This document shows, piece after piece, positions 1 to 7,480 of a stretch of 20,682 bases of DNA (positions within the stretch are counted from its first letter, which is position 1; each line of letters opens with the position of its first letter). The stretch comes from M55B165 sp051744245 (GTDB taxonomy: Bacteria; Actinomycetota; Humimicrobiia; Humimicrobiales; Humimicrobiaceae). The notes beneath the pieces are model-generated. The model did no database searches and was not told the origin of the DNA. It worked only from the letters and a program-made list of their open reading frames with translations. Location of the stretch: assembly GCA_051744245.1 (NCBI GenBank), contig JBNJCV010000025.1, positions 1 through 20,682 on the forward strand, given 5' to 3'. The position numbers and the translations under genes were made by a program.

Positions 1-1002
1 ATCATAAGTTACATATTTTCCCTCTTTTATATTTAAAGCAATAGCTGATTCCAGCAGACTTGCACAATCAGTTTCCCCAATATATTTTAACATCAACACT
101 CCAGAAAGCATCATGGCAGTAGGGTTCACTTTATTTTGCCCCTTATACTTAGGAGCGCTTCCATGGGTTGGTTCAAACAAGGCAATATCTTTTCCAATAT
201 TCCCTCCAGGGGCAACTCCCAATCCACCTACCAGACCTGCAGCTAAATCTGAGATTATATCTCCGTACAGGTTTGGCAGAACAAGCACATCATAAAGTTC
301 AGGCTTCTGGACCAGCTGCATGCACATATTATCAACAATCCTGTCCTCGGACTCTATGTCCCTATATTCTTCTGCTACCTTCCGGAATGTATCCAGAAAT
401 AGCCCATCAGAATATTTCATTATATTAGCTTTATGTACACCAGTAACTTTTTTCCTGTTGTTCTTCCTGGCATATTCAAAGGCGAACCTTACAATTTTTT
501 CTGTTCCTGTTACTGAAATGGGTTTTATGCTTATCCCGCTGTCTTTCCTAATTTCTGCACCTTTTTTGTCTTTTATAAACTGTATTAGGCTTTCGGTCTC
601 TTTTTTTCCCATTTCAAATTCAATGCCTGCATACAGATCTTCTGTATTTTCCCTTACCACAATTAAATCAATATCCGTGTATTTGCTCCTTACACCCTCA
701 TAACTTTTGCAAGGCCTGAGGCAAGCATAAAGGTTAAACATTTTTCTCATGGCCACATTTACACTCCTAAAACCAGTTCCAACAGGAGTAGTTATAGGCC
801 CTTTGATTCCCACCTTATTATTCCTGAGCGAATCAATAACCCTTTGGGGAAGCACCGTTCCTTCTTTTTCGTAAACTTCTGCTCCAGCATTTACGGTATC
901 CCACTCAATTTCTGCCCCTGTAGCTTCAATCACTTTTACAGTTGCTTCCGTTATTTCAGGCCCTATGCCATCTCCTGGTATTAAAGTTATTTTATGCCTC
1001 AT
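1..1002 (-). CDS. Isocitrate dehydrogenase-type beta-decarboxylating dehydrogenase (3' end cut by window edge)
   Basis: This gene is read by hand from the ATG at 1000-1002; 334 codons are open and no stop is reached before base 1, so a short C-terminal part is missing. The protein begins with the family's LIPGDGIGPE nucleotide-binding start. The segment FRSVNVAMRK (residues 78-87) and the following R96, R117 and Y124 match in identity and order the isocitrate-binding residues Ser113, Asn115, Arg119, Arg129, Arg153 and Tyr160 of E. coli Icd. RENTEDLYAGIE also resembles Icd more than isopropylmalate or homoisocitrate dehydrogenases. K191, D248 and D252 fit the catalytic lysine and metal-binding aspartates. 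HGSAPKY (280-286) carries the Lys-Tyr pair that contacts the NADP 2'-phosphate in E. coli Icd, where NAD enzymes usually have Asp. The likely reaction is isocitrate to 2-oxoglutarate plus CO2. The start overlaps the upstream stop as ATGA, so translation is probably coupled. Confidence 0.9.
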   Translation of the reverse strand, partial: MRHKITLIPGDGIGPEITEATVKVIEATGAEIEWDTVNAGAEVYEKEGTVLPQRVIDSLRNNKVGIKGPITTPVGTGFRSVNVAMRKMFNLYACLRPCKSYEGVRSKYTDIDLIVVRENTEDLYAGIEFEMGKKETESLIQFIKDKKGAEIRKDSGISIKPISVTGTEKIVRFAFEYARKNNRKKVTGVHKANIMKYSDGLFLDTFRKVAEEYRDIESEDRIVDNMCMQLVQKPELYDVLVLPNLYGDIISDLAAGLVGGLGVAPGGNIGKDIALFEPTHGSAPKYKGQNKVNPTAMMLSGVLMLKYIGETDCASLLESAIALNIKEGKYVTYD

Positions 1003-1508
1003 AGATTAAACCCCTTATTCTTCTTTATATGTTCAGTAAGGCCGCCATCAGATAATATTTTTATCATAACCTCCGGTAATGGATTAAAATTTATTTCTAA
1101 ATTTTTATCCCGGTTAAAAATTGTCCCACTTTCTAAGTCTATTTCCAGCCTATCCCCATCATCTATTTTGTTGGTATCGCACTTTAGTGCAGGAAGACCC
1201 ACATTAATGCAATTCCGGTAAAAAATCCTGGCAAAAGATTTTGCAAGTACTGCCCCAACACCTGCCAGCTTTATAATTGTAGGAGCATGTTCTCTGCTGG
1301 AGCCAAGGCCAAAATTCTTTCCCCCAACCACAAAATCTCCAGGCTTTACTTTCTTGGCAAATTCAGGGTCAGCATCTTCTAATACATGTTTGGCCAGCTC
1401 CGGCATGTTTGACCTTAGGTGAAAATAGCGGCCCGGTGCAATTAAATCCGTAGAGATATCATCACCAAATTTAAAGCTTCTTCCACTAAGCTTCCCGGTT
1501 TCCATCAT
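999..1508 (-). CDS. Aconitase-family hydro-lyase small subunit (LeuD-like swivel domain)
   Basis: This 169-residue protein has the length of bacterial/archaeal LeuD-type small subunits. It carries the swivel-domain signature GGKNFGLGSSREHAP (62-76), whose Ser-Arg binds substrate carboxylates in the family. With the LeuC-like protein upstream it should form a heteromeric iron-sulfur isomerase acting on a tricarboxylate. The substrate-selecting loop is RYFHLRSN (27-34). I cannot assign isopropylmalate, homoaconitate or citrate from it with certainty, but the isocitrate-type dehydrogenase next door favours a citrate/isocitrate role. The start is the first of two adjacent ATGs and overlaps the large-subunit stop (ATGA at 1505-1508). 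A strong GGGAGGT ribosome-binding site lies inside the end of the upstream gene. The stop in turn overlaps the dehydrogenase start. Confidence 0.93.
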   Translation of the reverse strand: MMETGKLSGRSFKFGDDISTDLIAPGRYFHLRSNMPELAKHVLEDADPEFAKKVKPGDFVVGGKNFGLGSSREHAPTIIKLAGVGAVLAKSFARIFYRNCINVGLPALKCDTNKIDDGDRLEIDLESGTIFNRDKNLEINFNPLPEVMIKILSDGGLTEHIKKNKGFNL

Positions 1509-2761
1509 TGCAGTACCTCCCTCGGGTCTGATATATAGCCTTTTACTGCACTCCAGGCAGCAGTAGCTGGAGATGAAAGATAAATAAAGGAGTTTGGATT
1601 GCCCATCCTCCCTTTAAAATTCCTGTTCTGGGTTGAAAGGCAAACCTCCCCATCTCCTAATATTCCTTCATGAACCCCCACACAAGGCCCACATCCAGGT
1701 GCCATGACTGAAGCTCCGCTTTCAACCAAATCGGAAATTATTCCTTTTTTTATAGCTTCCAGGTAAACTTTTTTTGAGGCAGGAACTACAATTAACCTAA
1801 CATCTTCTGCGGTTTTTTTACCTTTTAATATTTTTGCAGCCAACTTTAGGTCCGACAGCCTTCCGTTAGTACAGGTTCCAATAAAAACCTGATCAAGTTT
1901 AACCTTTCCTATCTCTGAGACAGAAATTGTATTATCCACAGTATGAGGCCTGGATACCATTGGTTCTAGTTTACTGCAATCTATATCAACTGATTTTTCA
2001 TAAACTGCTCCACTGTCCGCATTTACCTCCTTAAAACAATCCCCCCTGTCCTGGGCCACCAGGTAATCCCTGGTAATGCTGTCAGAAGGAAAGATGCCCG
2101 TTTTTGCCCCAGCCTCTACTGCCATATTTGAAATAGTGAACCTATCATCCATGTTCAGGCTATCCACTAGCAGGCCACTAAATTCCAAAGCCTTATAAGT
2201 GGCTCCGTCTGAAGTTATTTTTCCAATTAAATAGATTATTATATCTTTCGCAAACACGCCTTTAGGCAATTTGCCTTCCACATTTACCTTTATGGTTTCA
2301 GGCACCAGAAGCCAGGTTTTAGCCATCGCAAATCCAACTGCAATATCAGTGGATCCCATTCCTGTAGCAAAAGCACCCAAAGCTCCTGAGGTGCAAGTAT
2401 GTGAATCTGCCCCAATAACTATATCACCCGGGCAAGAATAATCCTCTACCAGTATCTGGTGGCAAACACCCTCACCTATATCGCTAAGTTTAGCCCCAGC
2501 TTTGCCGGAAAAATCCCTTAAAACCATATGTGAATTAGATAATTCTTTTCTCGGACTTGGGGCTGCATGGTCAATAAACAGGATAGATTTATCCGGATTT
2601 TTTACTTTTTCAAAACCCATTTTTTTTATTTGTTCTACTGCCAACGGACCGGTACCATCCTGAGCCATTACTACATCAACATCCACAACTACAATATCTC
2701 CTGCCTTTACCTCTTTTCCGGCATGTTCAGCTATTATCTTCTCTGAAATTGTTTTACCCAA
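1505..2761 (-). CDS. Aconitase-family hydro-lyase large subunit (LeuC-like, 4Fe-4S)
   Basis: This 418-residue protein is the catalytic subunit of a two-chain aconitase-family isomerase, the size of the compact LeuC/homoaconitase type rather than the roughly 470-residue LeuC of enterobacteria. The cluster-ligand cysteines are visible as GTCTNGR (C297) and APGCGPCVG (C357 and C360). The signature GADSHTCTSGALGAFATG starts near residue 117. The enzyme would dehydrate and rehydrate a 2-alkylmalate or citrate-type acid in the cytoplasm. AAGGAG sits six bases before the ATG, and the gap to the upstream synthase gene is only 12 bp. It probably pairs with the LeuD-like protein encoded immediately downstream. 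Family assignment is firm; the substrate is inferred only from operon context. Confidence 0.93.
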   Translation of the reverse strand: MGKTISEKIIAEHAGKEVKAGDIVVVDVDVVMAQDGTGPLAVEQIKKMGFEKVKNPDKSILFIDHAAPSPRKELSNSHMVLRDFSGKAGAKLSDIGEGVCHQILVEDYSCPGDIVIGADSHTCTSGALGAFATGMGSTDIAVGFAMAKTWLLVPETIKVNVEGKLPKGVFAKDIIIYLIGKITSDGATYKALEFSGLLVDSLNMDDRFTISNMAVEAGAKTGIFPSDSITRDYLVAQDRGDCFKEVNADSGAVYEKSVDIDCSKLEPMVSRPHTVDNTISVSEIGKVKLDQVFIGTCTNGRLSDLKLAAKILKGKKTAEDVRLIVVPASKKVYLEAIKKGIISDLVESGASVMAPGCGPCVGVHEGILGDGEVCLSTQNRNFKGRMGNPNSFIYLSSPATAAWSAVKGYISDPREVLQ

Positions 2762-2773
2762 AAAAACTCCTTC

Positions 2774-3952
2774 CTATTCATTTGATAGAGGTTCGAACTC
2801 CTCTTTTTCCTGCTTTTGTTTCTTGTACTCATTATAGATATACATAAGCTCTTTATCGAAGAGGGTCCTCTTTAGGTCCACAGCCATAGACCTTGCCTTG
2901 GACAATATCTCATTTGCTTCCTTATCTGTTAAGTCAATCCCGAACTCTTTAAACTTATGCAGTATGGTATGCGAACCGGAATGCTTCCCCACAATAAGCT
3001 GTCTGGTAAGCCCAACCTCACTGGGATTAAACACCTCATAATTTTTAGGATTTTTTATAACCCCGTCAGCATGAATCCCTGATTCATGGGCAAATACATT
3101 AGTTCCTACTATGGCCTTCCATACAGGGATAGCCCGGGCCGATGCCCTGGCCACATATTCTGCCAGTTCCCTGAATCTCGTAGTCACTATTCCCAGTTCC
3201 ACATTTTCCAAATATTTTAGAGCCATTACTATCTCTTCTAATGCCGCATTTCCTGTTCCTTCACCCAGGCCACCAACTGAAACCACTATACTGGAAGCTC
3301 CAGCCCTTATTGCGGCCATAGCATTGGCAGTAGCCATTCCAAAATCATTGTGGTTGTAAACCTCTATAGGGATATCTAATGAATTTGTAATATTGTTAAT
3401 GTTTAAGAAAGTCCTGAAAGGGTCAAACCTTGAAATAGTATCACAGATCCTGAAACGGTATGCGCCCCTTTTCTTAGCAATGTTCATAACCTTTAACAAA
3501 AACTCCAGATCCGCCCTTGTTGCATCCTCAGCGCTAACTATAAAGTTTAGGTCGCTTTTTTTTGCCTTCCTTAATACTTTTTTAAAATTATTTAGAACCC
3601 AGGTTCTGTTTTTGCCATATTTCTTTTTTATATGGATATCTGATGTAGATACATTAACAATTATGTTCTTAACCCCTGTCTCCAGTGCATAATCTATATG
3701 TTTTAAGTCTAACTCACAATAAGCGAAAACCTTGCAATTTAAATTTGAATCTACTACTGATTTTATAATTTCCCTTTCTTCCTGTCCCACTGCTGGCGTT
3801 CCTACCTCAATTTCCGGGATGCCGATTTCATCCAGCATTTTAGCTATTCTGAGTTTTTCATGTTTTGAAAAAACCACTCCTGCAGTTTGCTCCCCATTCC
3901 TTAAAGTGGTGTCTATAAGATTAATTTTCCTTTTGTCTTTAGTTAAAACCAT
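2774..3952 (-). CDS. NifV/homocitrate-synthase-like protein lacking metal ligands (putative lid-donating partner subunit)
   Basis: This 392-residue member of the homocitrate/isopropylmalate/Re-citrate synthase family (HMGL-like TIM barrel plus lid subdomains) is clearly related to its upstream neighbour. The usual TLRDGEQ motif reads TLRNGEQ (R18, N19), so the metal-binding Asp is Asn. The usual HxHND reads YNHND (Y199, H201), so the first metal-binding His is Tyr. GERAGN is altered to GEGTGN (230-235). By contrast the lid motif HESGIH (289-294) and VGKHSG are intact. The barrel is therefore unlikely to catalyse alone, while the lid could complete another subunit's active site. The frame is undamaged and strongly translated (AAAGGAGG ten bases before ATG), arguing against a pseudogene. 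It lies 3 bp after the partner gene, which would favour equal expression. A non-catalytic regulatory role is an alternative. Confidence 0.85.
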   Translation of the reverse strand: MVLTKDKRKINLIDTTLRNGEQTAGVVFSKHEKLRIAKMLDEIGIPEIEVGTPAVGQEEREIIKSVVDSNLNCKVFAYCELDLKHIDYALETGVKNIIVNVSTSDIHIKKKYGKNRTWVLNNFKKVLRKAKKSDLNFIVSAEDATRADLEFLLKVMNIAKKRGAYRFRICDTISRFDPFRTFLNINNITNSLDIPIEVYNHNDFGMATANAMAAIRAGASSIVVSVGGLGEGTGNAALEEIVMALKYLENVELGIVTTRFRELAEYVARASARAIPVWKAIVGTNVFAHESGIHADGVIKNPKNYEVFNPSEVGLTRQLIVGKHSGSHTILHKFKEFGIDLTDKEANEILSKARSMAVDLKRTLFDKELMYIYNEYKKQKQEKEEFEPLSNE

Positions 3953-3955
3953 TTC

Positions 3956-5155
3956 TTATTTGCCTCCTTTCTGGTCCGCTTTTTCAGTAAAAGATTTATA
4001 TTCATCAACTATTTCACTATCAAACAGCGACCTTTTCAGAGAAATAGCTTTTCCCCTCAATTTCTCTACTAGCTCTTCTGCTTCCTTTGCCTTTATCTTG
4101 AAACCCAAGGATTTAAGTTTTGCCTTCAATGATTTCGGGCCTGAATATTTCCCTACTATAACTTTTCTTTCCAGCCCCACATCGTCAGCATTAAAAAGCT
4201 CATAGGTATCAGGGTCTTCCAATACAGTACTAGCCTTGTTCTCTCCCTCATATACAAAAATGTTGCTACCCACTATGGGCTTCCAGGTCGGTAAAATCCT
4301 TCCTGAAGCATGAGCCACATATTCTGAAAGAGCTCTTAGATATTTAGTATTTAAGCCTATGCTAACACTCTCTATGTATTTCAAAGCCATTATTAATTCT
4401 TCAAATGAAGCATTGCCGGCCCTTTCACCTAAGCCATTTACGGTTGTATTAACATAGGTTGCACCAGCTTTAATACCAGCGATGGCATTGGCAATTGCCA
4501 TCCCGAAATCATTATGGGTATGCATTTCTATTTCAATGCCAATAATATCAATAATATTTTTTACCTTCATGAAAGTATCAAAGGGATCAAGTATCCCCAA
4601 TGTATCACAATATCTCAGCCTGTCAGCTCCTGCATCCCTTGCGGTCCTAGCAAATCTTAGCAAGAATTCCATATCGGACCGGGAAGAGTCTTCAGCATTA
4701 ACTGACACATACAGGTTGTGCTTTTTTGCATAATCTACTGAATTTTTTACGCTTTCCAGCACCCACTCTCTGCTTTTCTTTAACTTATGCTCAATATGGA
4801 TATCAGAAGATGAAATGGATATTGCTACCGCATCCACCCCACATTCTAATGAAGCATCTATATCTGACTTAACTGCCCTGTTCCATCCCAGTACACTGCA
4901 ATTTAAGCCAATGGAGGCTATTTTTTTTATCGCTTCTTTTTCATTTCCGCCCATTGCCGGTACACCAGCCTCGATCTGCTGCACGCCTATTTTATCCAAC
5001 ATCTTTGCAATATGAATTTTCTCATCATTTGCAAAAACAACTCCAGCTGTCTGCTCGCCATCCCTCAGTGTTGTATCATCTATCTTTATCTTGGTAGGAT
5101 CAATTTTATTGCCAGCTTTTTGTGAAAATTCAGTTAATAAATCTATTCCCCTCAT
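3956..5155 (-). CDS. NifV/homocitrate-synthase-like catalytic subunit (Re-citrate or homocitrate synthase candidate)
   Basis: This 399-residue acyl-CoA:2-oxoacid condensing enzyme is the first gene of the operon. It keeps the catalytic barrel: TLRDGEQ (R31, D32 as metal ligand), HTHND (H212 and H214 as metal ligands) and GERAGN (243-248). The lid motif normally written HESGIH is replaced at the same alignment position by YEGENK (302-307), without a gap, so the conserved lid histidines are missing. The next gene's product has exactly the opposite pattern. Expected chemistry is acetyl-CoA plus a 2-oxoacid. Oxaloacetate is favoured because an isocitrate-type dehydrogenase ends the operon, and 2-oxoglutarate (giving homocitrate) is the alternative. 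Clostridia are known to carry a two-gene NifV (alpha/omega), a possible precedent. The ATG is preceded by a GAGG-containing site and a promoter about 100 bp upstream. Confidence 0.85.
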   Translation of the reverse strand: MRGIDLLTEFSQKAGNKIDPTKIKIDDTTLRDGEQTAGVVFANDEKIHIAKMLDKIGVQQIEAGVPAMGGNEKEAIKKIASIGLNCSVLGWNRAVKSDIDASLECGVDAVAISISSSDIHIEHKLKKSREWVLESVKNSVDYAKKHNLYVSVNAEDSSRSDMEFLLRFARTARDAGADRLRYCDTLGILDPFDTFMKVKNIIDIIGIEIEMHTHNDFGMAIANAIAGIKAGATYVNTTVNGLGERAGNASFEELIMALKYIESVSIGLNTKYLRALSEYVAHASGRILPTWKPIVGSNIFVYEGENKASTVLEDPDTYELFNADDVGLERKVIVGKYSGPKSLKAKLKSLGFKIKAKEAEELVEKLRGKAISLKRSLFDSEIVDEYKSFTEKADQKGGK

Positions 5156-5257
5156 CTATATCGCCTCTTTCTTAATAAAAAATTTTTAAAACCTGGAAAA
5201 TATTCAAAATTTTTAATATTTAGCTTGAAAATACCAAAGTTTTTATATTTTAAGGTA

Positions 5258-5286
5258 ATTATAGCATTATTTATTATTTATGCTAA
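5258..5286 (-). promoter_or_regulatory. Sigma-70-like promoter of the synthase/aconitase/dehydrogenase operon
   Basis: Read on the minus strand, TTAGCA (5281-5286) is separated by 17 bp from a perfect TATAAT (5258-5263). Transcription would start near 5251, giving a leader of about 95 bases before the first synthase gene at 5155. The leader is AT-rich and I see no obvious riboswitch or T-box in it. The rest of the 5156-5336 gap holds only an AT-only 19-bp palindrome (5295-5313) just after rtcB. Confidence 0.6.
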
Positions 5287-5336
5287 TTGTTTTAAATATT
5301 TTTAAAAAATATTGGGAAATGCTTATTTTTTGAAAA

Positions 5337-6785
5337 TTAACCTTTTATGACCCCGAGAGGCTTTAATCTTAAGATTTTTTTAGAAATGCCGGCTTCTTGA
5401 GTCACATTTACCACATTTTTTACATCCTTGTAGGCCAAGGGGGCTTCCTCTGCTAAACCAGACATACTATCAGCCATTACCACTATTCCCTTTTTAAGCA
5501 ATTCTGCCTTTAAGTCCTGGCCCCTGATGCTTTTTTTCGCTTTGGTCCTGCTAAGCAGCCTGCCTGCACCATGGCATGTGGAGCCAAAACATTCACTCAT
5601 GGCTTTCCTTGTTCCGGTTAAGACATAGGAGTACCTTCCCAAATCCCCAGGGATTATTACAGGCTGGCCTATGTTTTTGTAATCTTTGGGAATATCAGGA
5701 TGGTCCGGACCAAAAGCCCTGGTGGCTCCCTTCCTATGGACACAAATTTCTTTTTGCTGCCCATTAACCTCATGCTTTTCCATTTTTGCTATATTATGGG
5801 AAACATCATACAGCAAACTCAATCCCAATTTTCTGGCCGGCTTTTTAAAATATTTTTCTAAAGACTCCCTGACCCAATGTGCCAAACACTGCCTGTTTGC
5901 CAGTGCAAAATTTACTGCGCAAGCCATGGAAGCATAATACCTTCTCCCTTCATCGGAAGCAATGGGAGCACATGCAAGCTGCCTGTCCGCCAACTTTATA
6001 TCATACTTTCTGGCTGCCTGCTGCATTAGCTTCAAAAAGTCACTGCAGACCTGGTGGCCAAACCCCCTGGAGCCTGAATGAATCATAATTGCAATCTGGC
6101 CCTTTTCCAGTCCAAACGCCCCTGCAATTTCCTGGTCATAAACTTGTTCAACAACCTGGATTTCCAAAAAATGGTTGCCAGACCCTAAGGTACCCACCTG
6201 GTCACTCCCCCTCCGGAGGGCTTCCTTGGACAAGTAATCCGGGTTAGCGCCATCCATACACCCTTCTTCTTCAATAAAGGGAAGGTCTTCCTGCCAGCCG
6301 TAACCATTAGAGACAGCCCATTCTGCCCCTGTGGCTGCCAGCCTTTTTAATTTATTACTGGAAAGTTTAATTTTACTGGTGCTTCCTACTCCTTTGGGAA
6401 TGCTAAAGGCAAGCGTAGCCATAATATCCTGGATATTTTGTTTTACATCTTCCCACAAAAGATTGGTCCTGAGCACCCTGACCCCACAGGAAATATCAAA
6501 TCCAACTCCACCTGGGGATATAACGCCGGAATCTTTATCCATAGCTGCAACTCCGCCTATGGGAAACCCGTAGCCGTAATGTATATCCGGCATAGCAAAA
6601 GAAGCGTCAATTATTCCAGGAAGCGTCGCCACATTTATAACCTGGTCTATAGTTTTTTCTTTTATGGCATTATCTAAAAGTTCCTTATCAGCAAAAATAA
6701 TGCCAGGAACATTCATGCCCAAATCTTTTTTTCTTCTTACTTCCCACTTATAGTCATTAATTTTTTTTATGTCATATCTTACCAA
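5337..6785 (-). CDS. rtcB: RNA-splicing ligase RtcB
   Basis: RtcB joins RNA 2',3'-cyclic phosphate (or 3'-phosphate) ends to 5'-hydroxyl ends using GTP and manganese. The 482-residue protein has the normal family length and all catalytic motifs. These are GFDISCG (D97 and C100, metal), GSGNHF (H205, metal), IHSGSRG (H236, metal), DVSHN (H330, metal) and CHGAGR (H405, the histidine guanylated in the family). The start is TTG at 6783-6785, supported by AAGGAG eight bases upstream at 6794-6799; no closer ATG has a better site. It lies 12 bp after archease, its known activator, and the ribosome site overlaps the archease stop codon, so both are probably made together. In bacteria the physiological substrates are usually damaged or toxin-cut RNAs rather than tRNA introns. 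Confidence 0.97.
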   Translation of the reverse strand: MVRYDIKKINDYKWEVRRKKDLGMNVPGIIFADKELLDNAIKEKTIDQVINVATLPGIIDASFAMPDIHYGYGFPIGGVAAMDKDSGVISPGGVGFDISCGVRVLRTNLLWEDVKQNIQDIMATLAFSIPKGVGSTSKIKLSSNKLKRLAATGAEWAVSNGYGWQEDLPFIEEEGCMDGANPDYLSKEALRRGSDQVGTLGSGNHFLEIQVVEQVYDQEIAGAFGLEKGQIAIMIHSGSRGFGHQVCSDFLKLMQQAARKYDIKLADRQLACAPIASDEGRRYYASMACAVNFALANRQCLAHWVRESLEKYFKKPARKLGLSLLYDVSHNIAKMEKHEVNGQQKEICVHRKGATRAFGPDHPDIPKDYKNIGQPVIIPGDLGRYSYVLTGTRKAMSECFGSTCHGAGRLLSRTKAKKSIRGQDLKAELLKKGIVVMADSMSGLAEEAPLAYKDVKNVVNVTQEAGISKKILRLKPLGVIKG

Positions 6786-6793
6786 TTAAACCA

Positions 6794-6799
6794 CTCCTT
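6794..6799 (-). promoter_or_regulatory. Ribosome-binding site that fixes the TTG start of rtcB
   Basis: On the minus strand AAGGAG lies eight bases before the TTG codon at 6785 and overlaps the TAA stop of archease (6798-6800). This supports initiation at the rare TTG codon and coupling to archease translation. Confidence 0.7.
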
Positions 6800-7232
6800 A
6801 TATATCAAATATAATGGTTGCTTTCCATAACTCGTTCTTTCTTACCTGCAGCATATGATAAGTTACCGCTTTAATCATAACTTTTATCTTATGCTTTTTT
6901 AAATTGACTTCTTCACCGCAAACCTCAGCCTTTACTAACCCTTTATCTTTATCTACTTTAAAGACATTAAATTCAGAATAAAGTATCCTTTCAGTTTCAA
7001 ATTTAAACAGCAGCTTTTGCAGAAAAGAGAGCAGCAGATCCTCTATGCCTAAAAGATTTTTTTCCTTTACTAGAATTTTATCCTTCTTTTTGCAGTCAAT
7101 TCTTTTCAGACTGCCCATGACTGAAAACATCCCCAAGGCAGAATTTTCAAACAATTCCTTCAGGGTCCTACCATAAGATTCTATGCCTACATCTGATAAA
7201 TGTTCTATTTGTTTGTATTTTAATTTTTCCAT
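6798..7232 (-). CDS. Archease (RtcB activator)
   Basis: This 144-residue protein matches archease in size and pattern. The N-terminal HLSDVG (H11 to G16) corresponds to the family HTADVG/HxxD motif with metal-binding D14. The central helix-rich region includes a long amphipathic segment near 62-78. KAVTYHML (121-128) and the C-terminal D143 in IFDI complete the conserved metal/charge site. Archease speeds guanylation and multiple turnover of RtcB and widens its nucleotide use; the rtcB gene follows 12 bp downstream. No clear Shine-Dalgarno is visible before the ATG. A possible promoter on the minus strand is TTTACT (7286-7291), 16 bp, TATAAA (7264-7269). Confidence 0.93.
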   Translation of the reverse strand: MEKLKYKQIEHLSDVGIESYGRTLKELFENSALGMFSVMGSLKRIDCKKKDKILVKEKNLLGIEDLLLSFLQKLLFKFETERILYSEFNVFKVDKDKGLVKAEVCGEEVNLKKHKIKVMIKAVTYHMLQVRKNELWKATIIFDI

Positions 7233-7384
7233 ATTAATTTTGGAAATATTTTTAAAACCTACATTTATAATTGTAAGGGTTTAACAGTAAAAAGAGAACA
7301 TCTATTAAAATTGGAAAATTCTCCTTAAAAGCCCTTGAATTATATATATATTGTTGTAAAATAATGGCAATTCATTTCCCCTTC

Positions 7385-7417
7385 GAGCGGTTTTGAAAAA
7401 AACCGCTCATTTTTTTT
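7385..7417 (+). terminator. Intrinsic terminator, plus strand, with no gene in front of it
   Basis: GAGCGGTTTT (7385-7394) pairs perfectly with AAAACCGCTC (7399-7408) around a GAAA loop, which is a GNRA tetraloop. A run of eight Ts follows. On the minus strand there is no T-run, so it works rightward only. The only plus-strand promoter candidate before it is TTGAAT (7335-7340), 16 bp, TAAAAT (7357-7362), giving a transcript of about 50 bases. It may be an attenuator for the gene at 7481, the end of a very short RNA, or a block against antisense transcription into the neighbouring gene. Confidence 0.75.
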
Positions 7418-7480
7418 CTTCATTTTTAATTGTTCTTTTTTAAAATTCTAGTTATGATGTAAGTGGAGGACAAGTTTTAT

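Noticed and set aside
2774..5155. Naming the synthase pair nifV and inferring nitrogen fixation
   Set aside because: No nitrogenase or cofactor genes are present, and a following aconitase/dehydrogenase set is not needed for homocitrate supply to nitrogenase.
1..5155. Calling the operon leuACDB for leucine synthesis
   Set aside because: The synthases are NifV-like without the LeuA regulatory domain, and the dehydrogenase has isocitrate rather than isopropylmalate contact residues.
5295..5313. 19-bp AT-only palindrome after rtcB as an intrinsic terminator
   Set aside because: The stem has no G-C pairs and would be too weak; in this AT-rich gap such palindromes arise easily.
7463..7480. GTG at 7463 as start of the small lysine-rich protein
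   Set aside because: The GGAGGA ribosome site lies inside this extension and is correctly spaced for the ATG at 7481.
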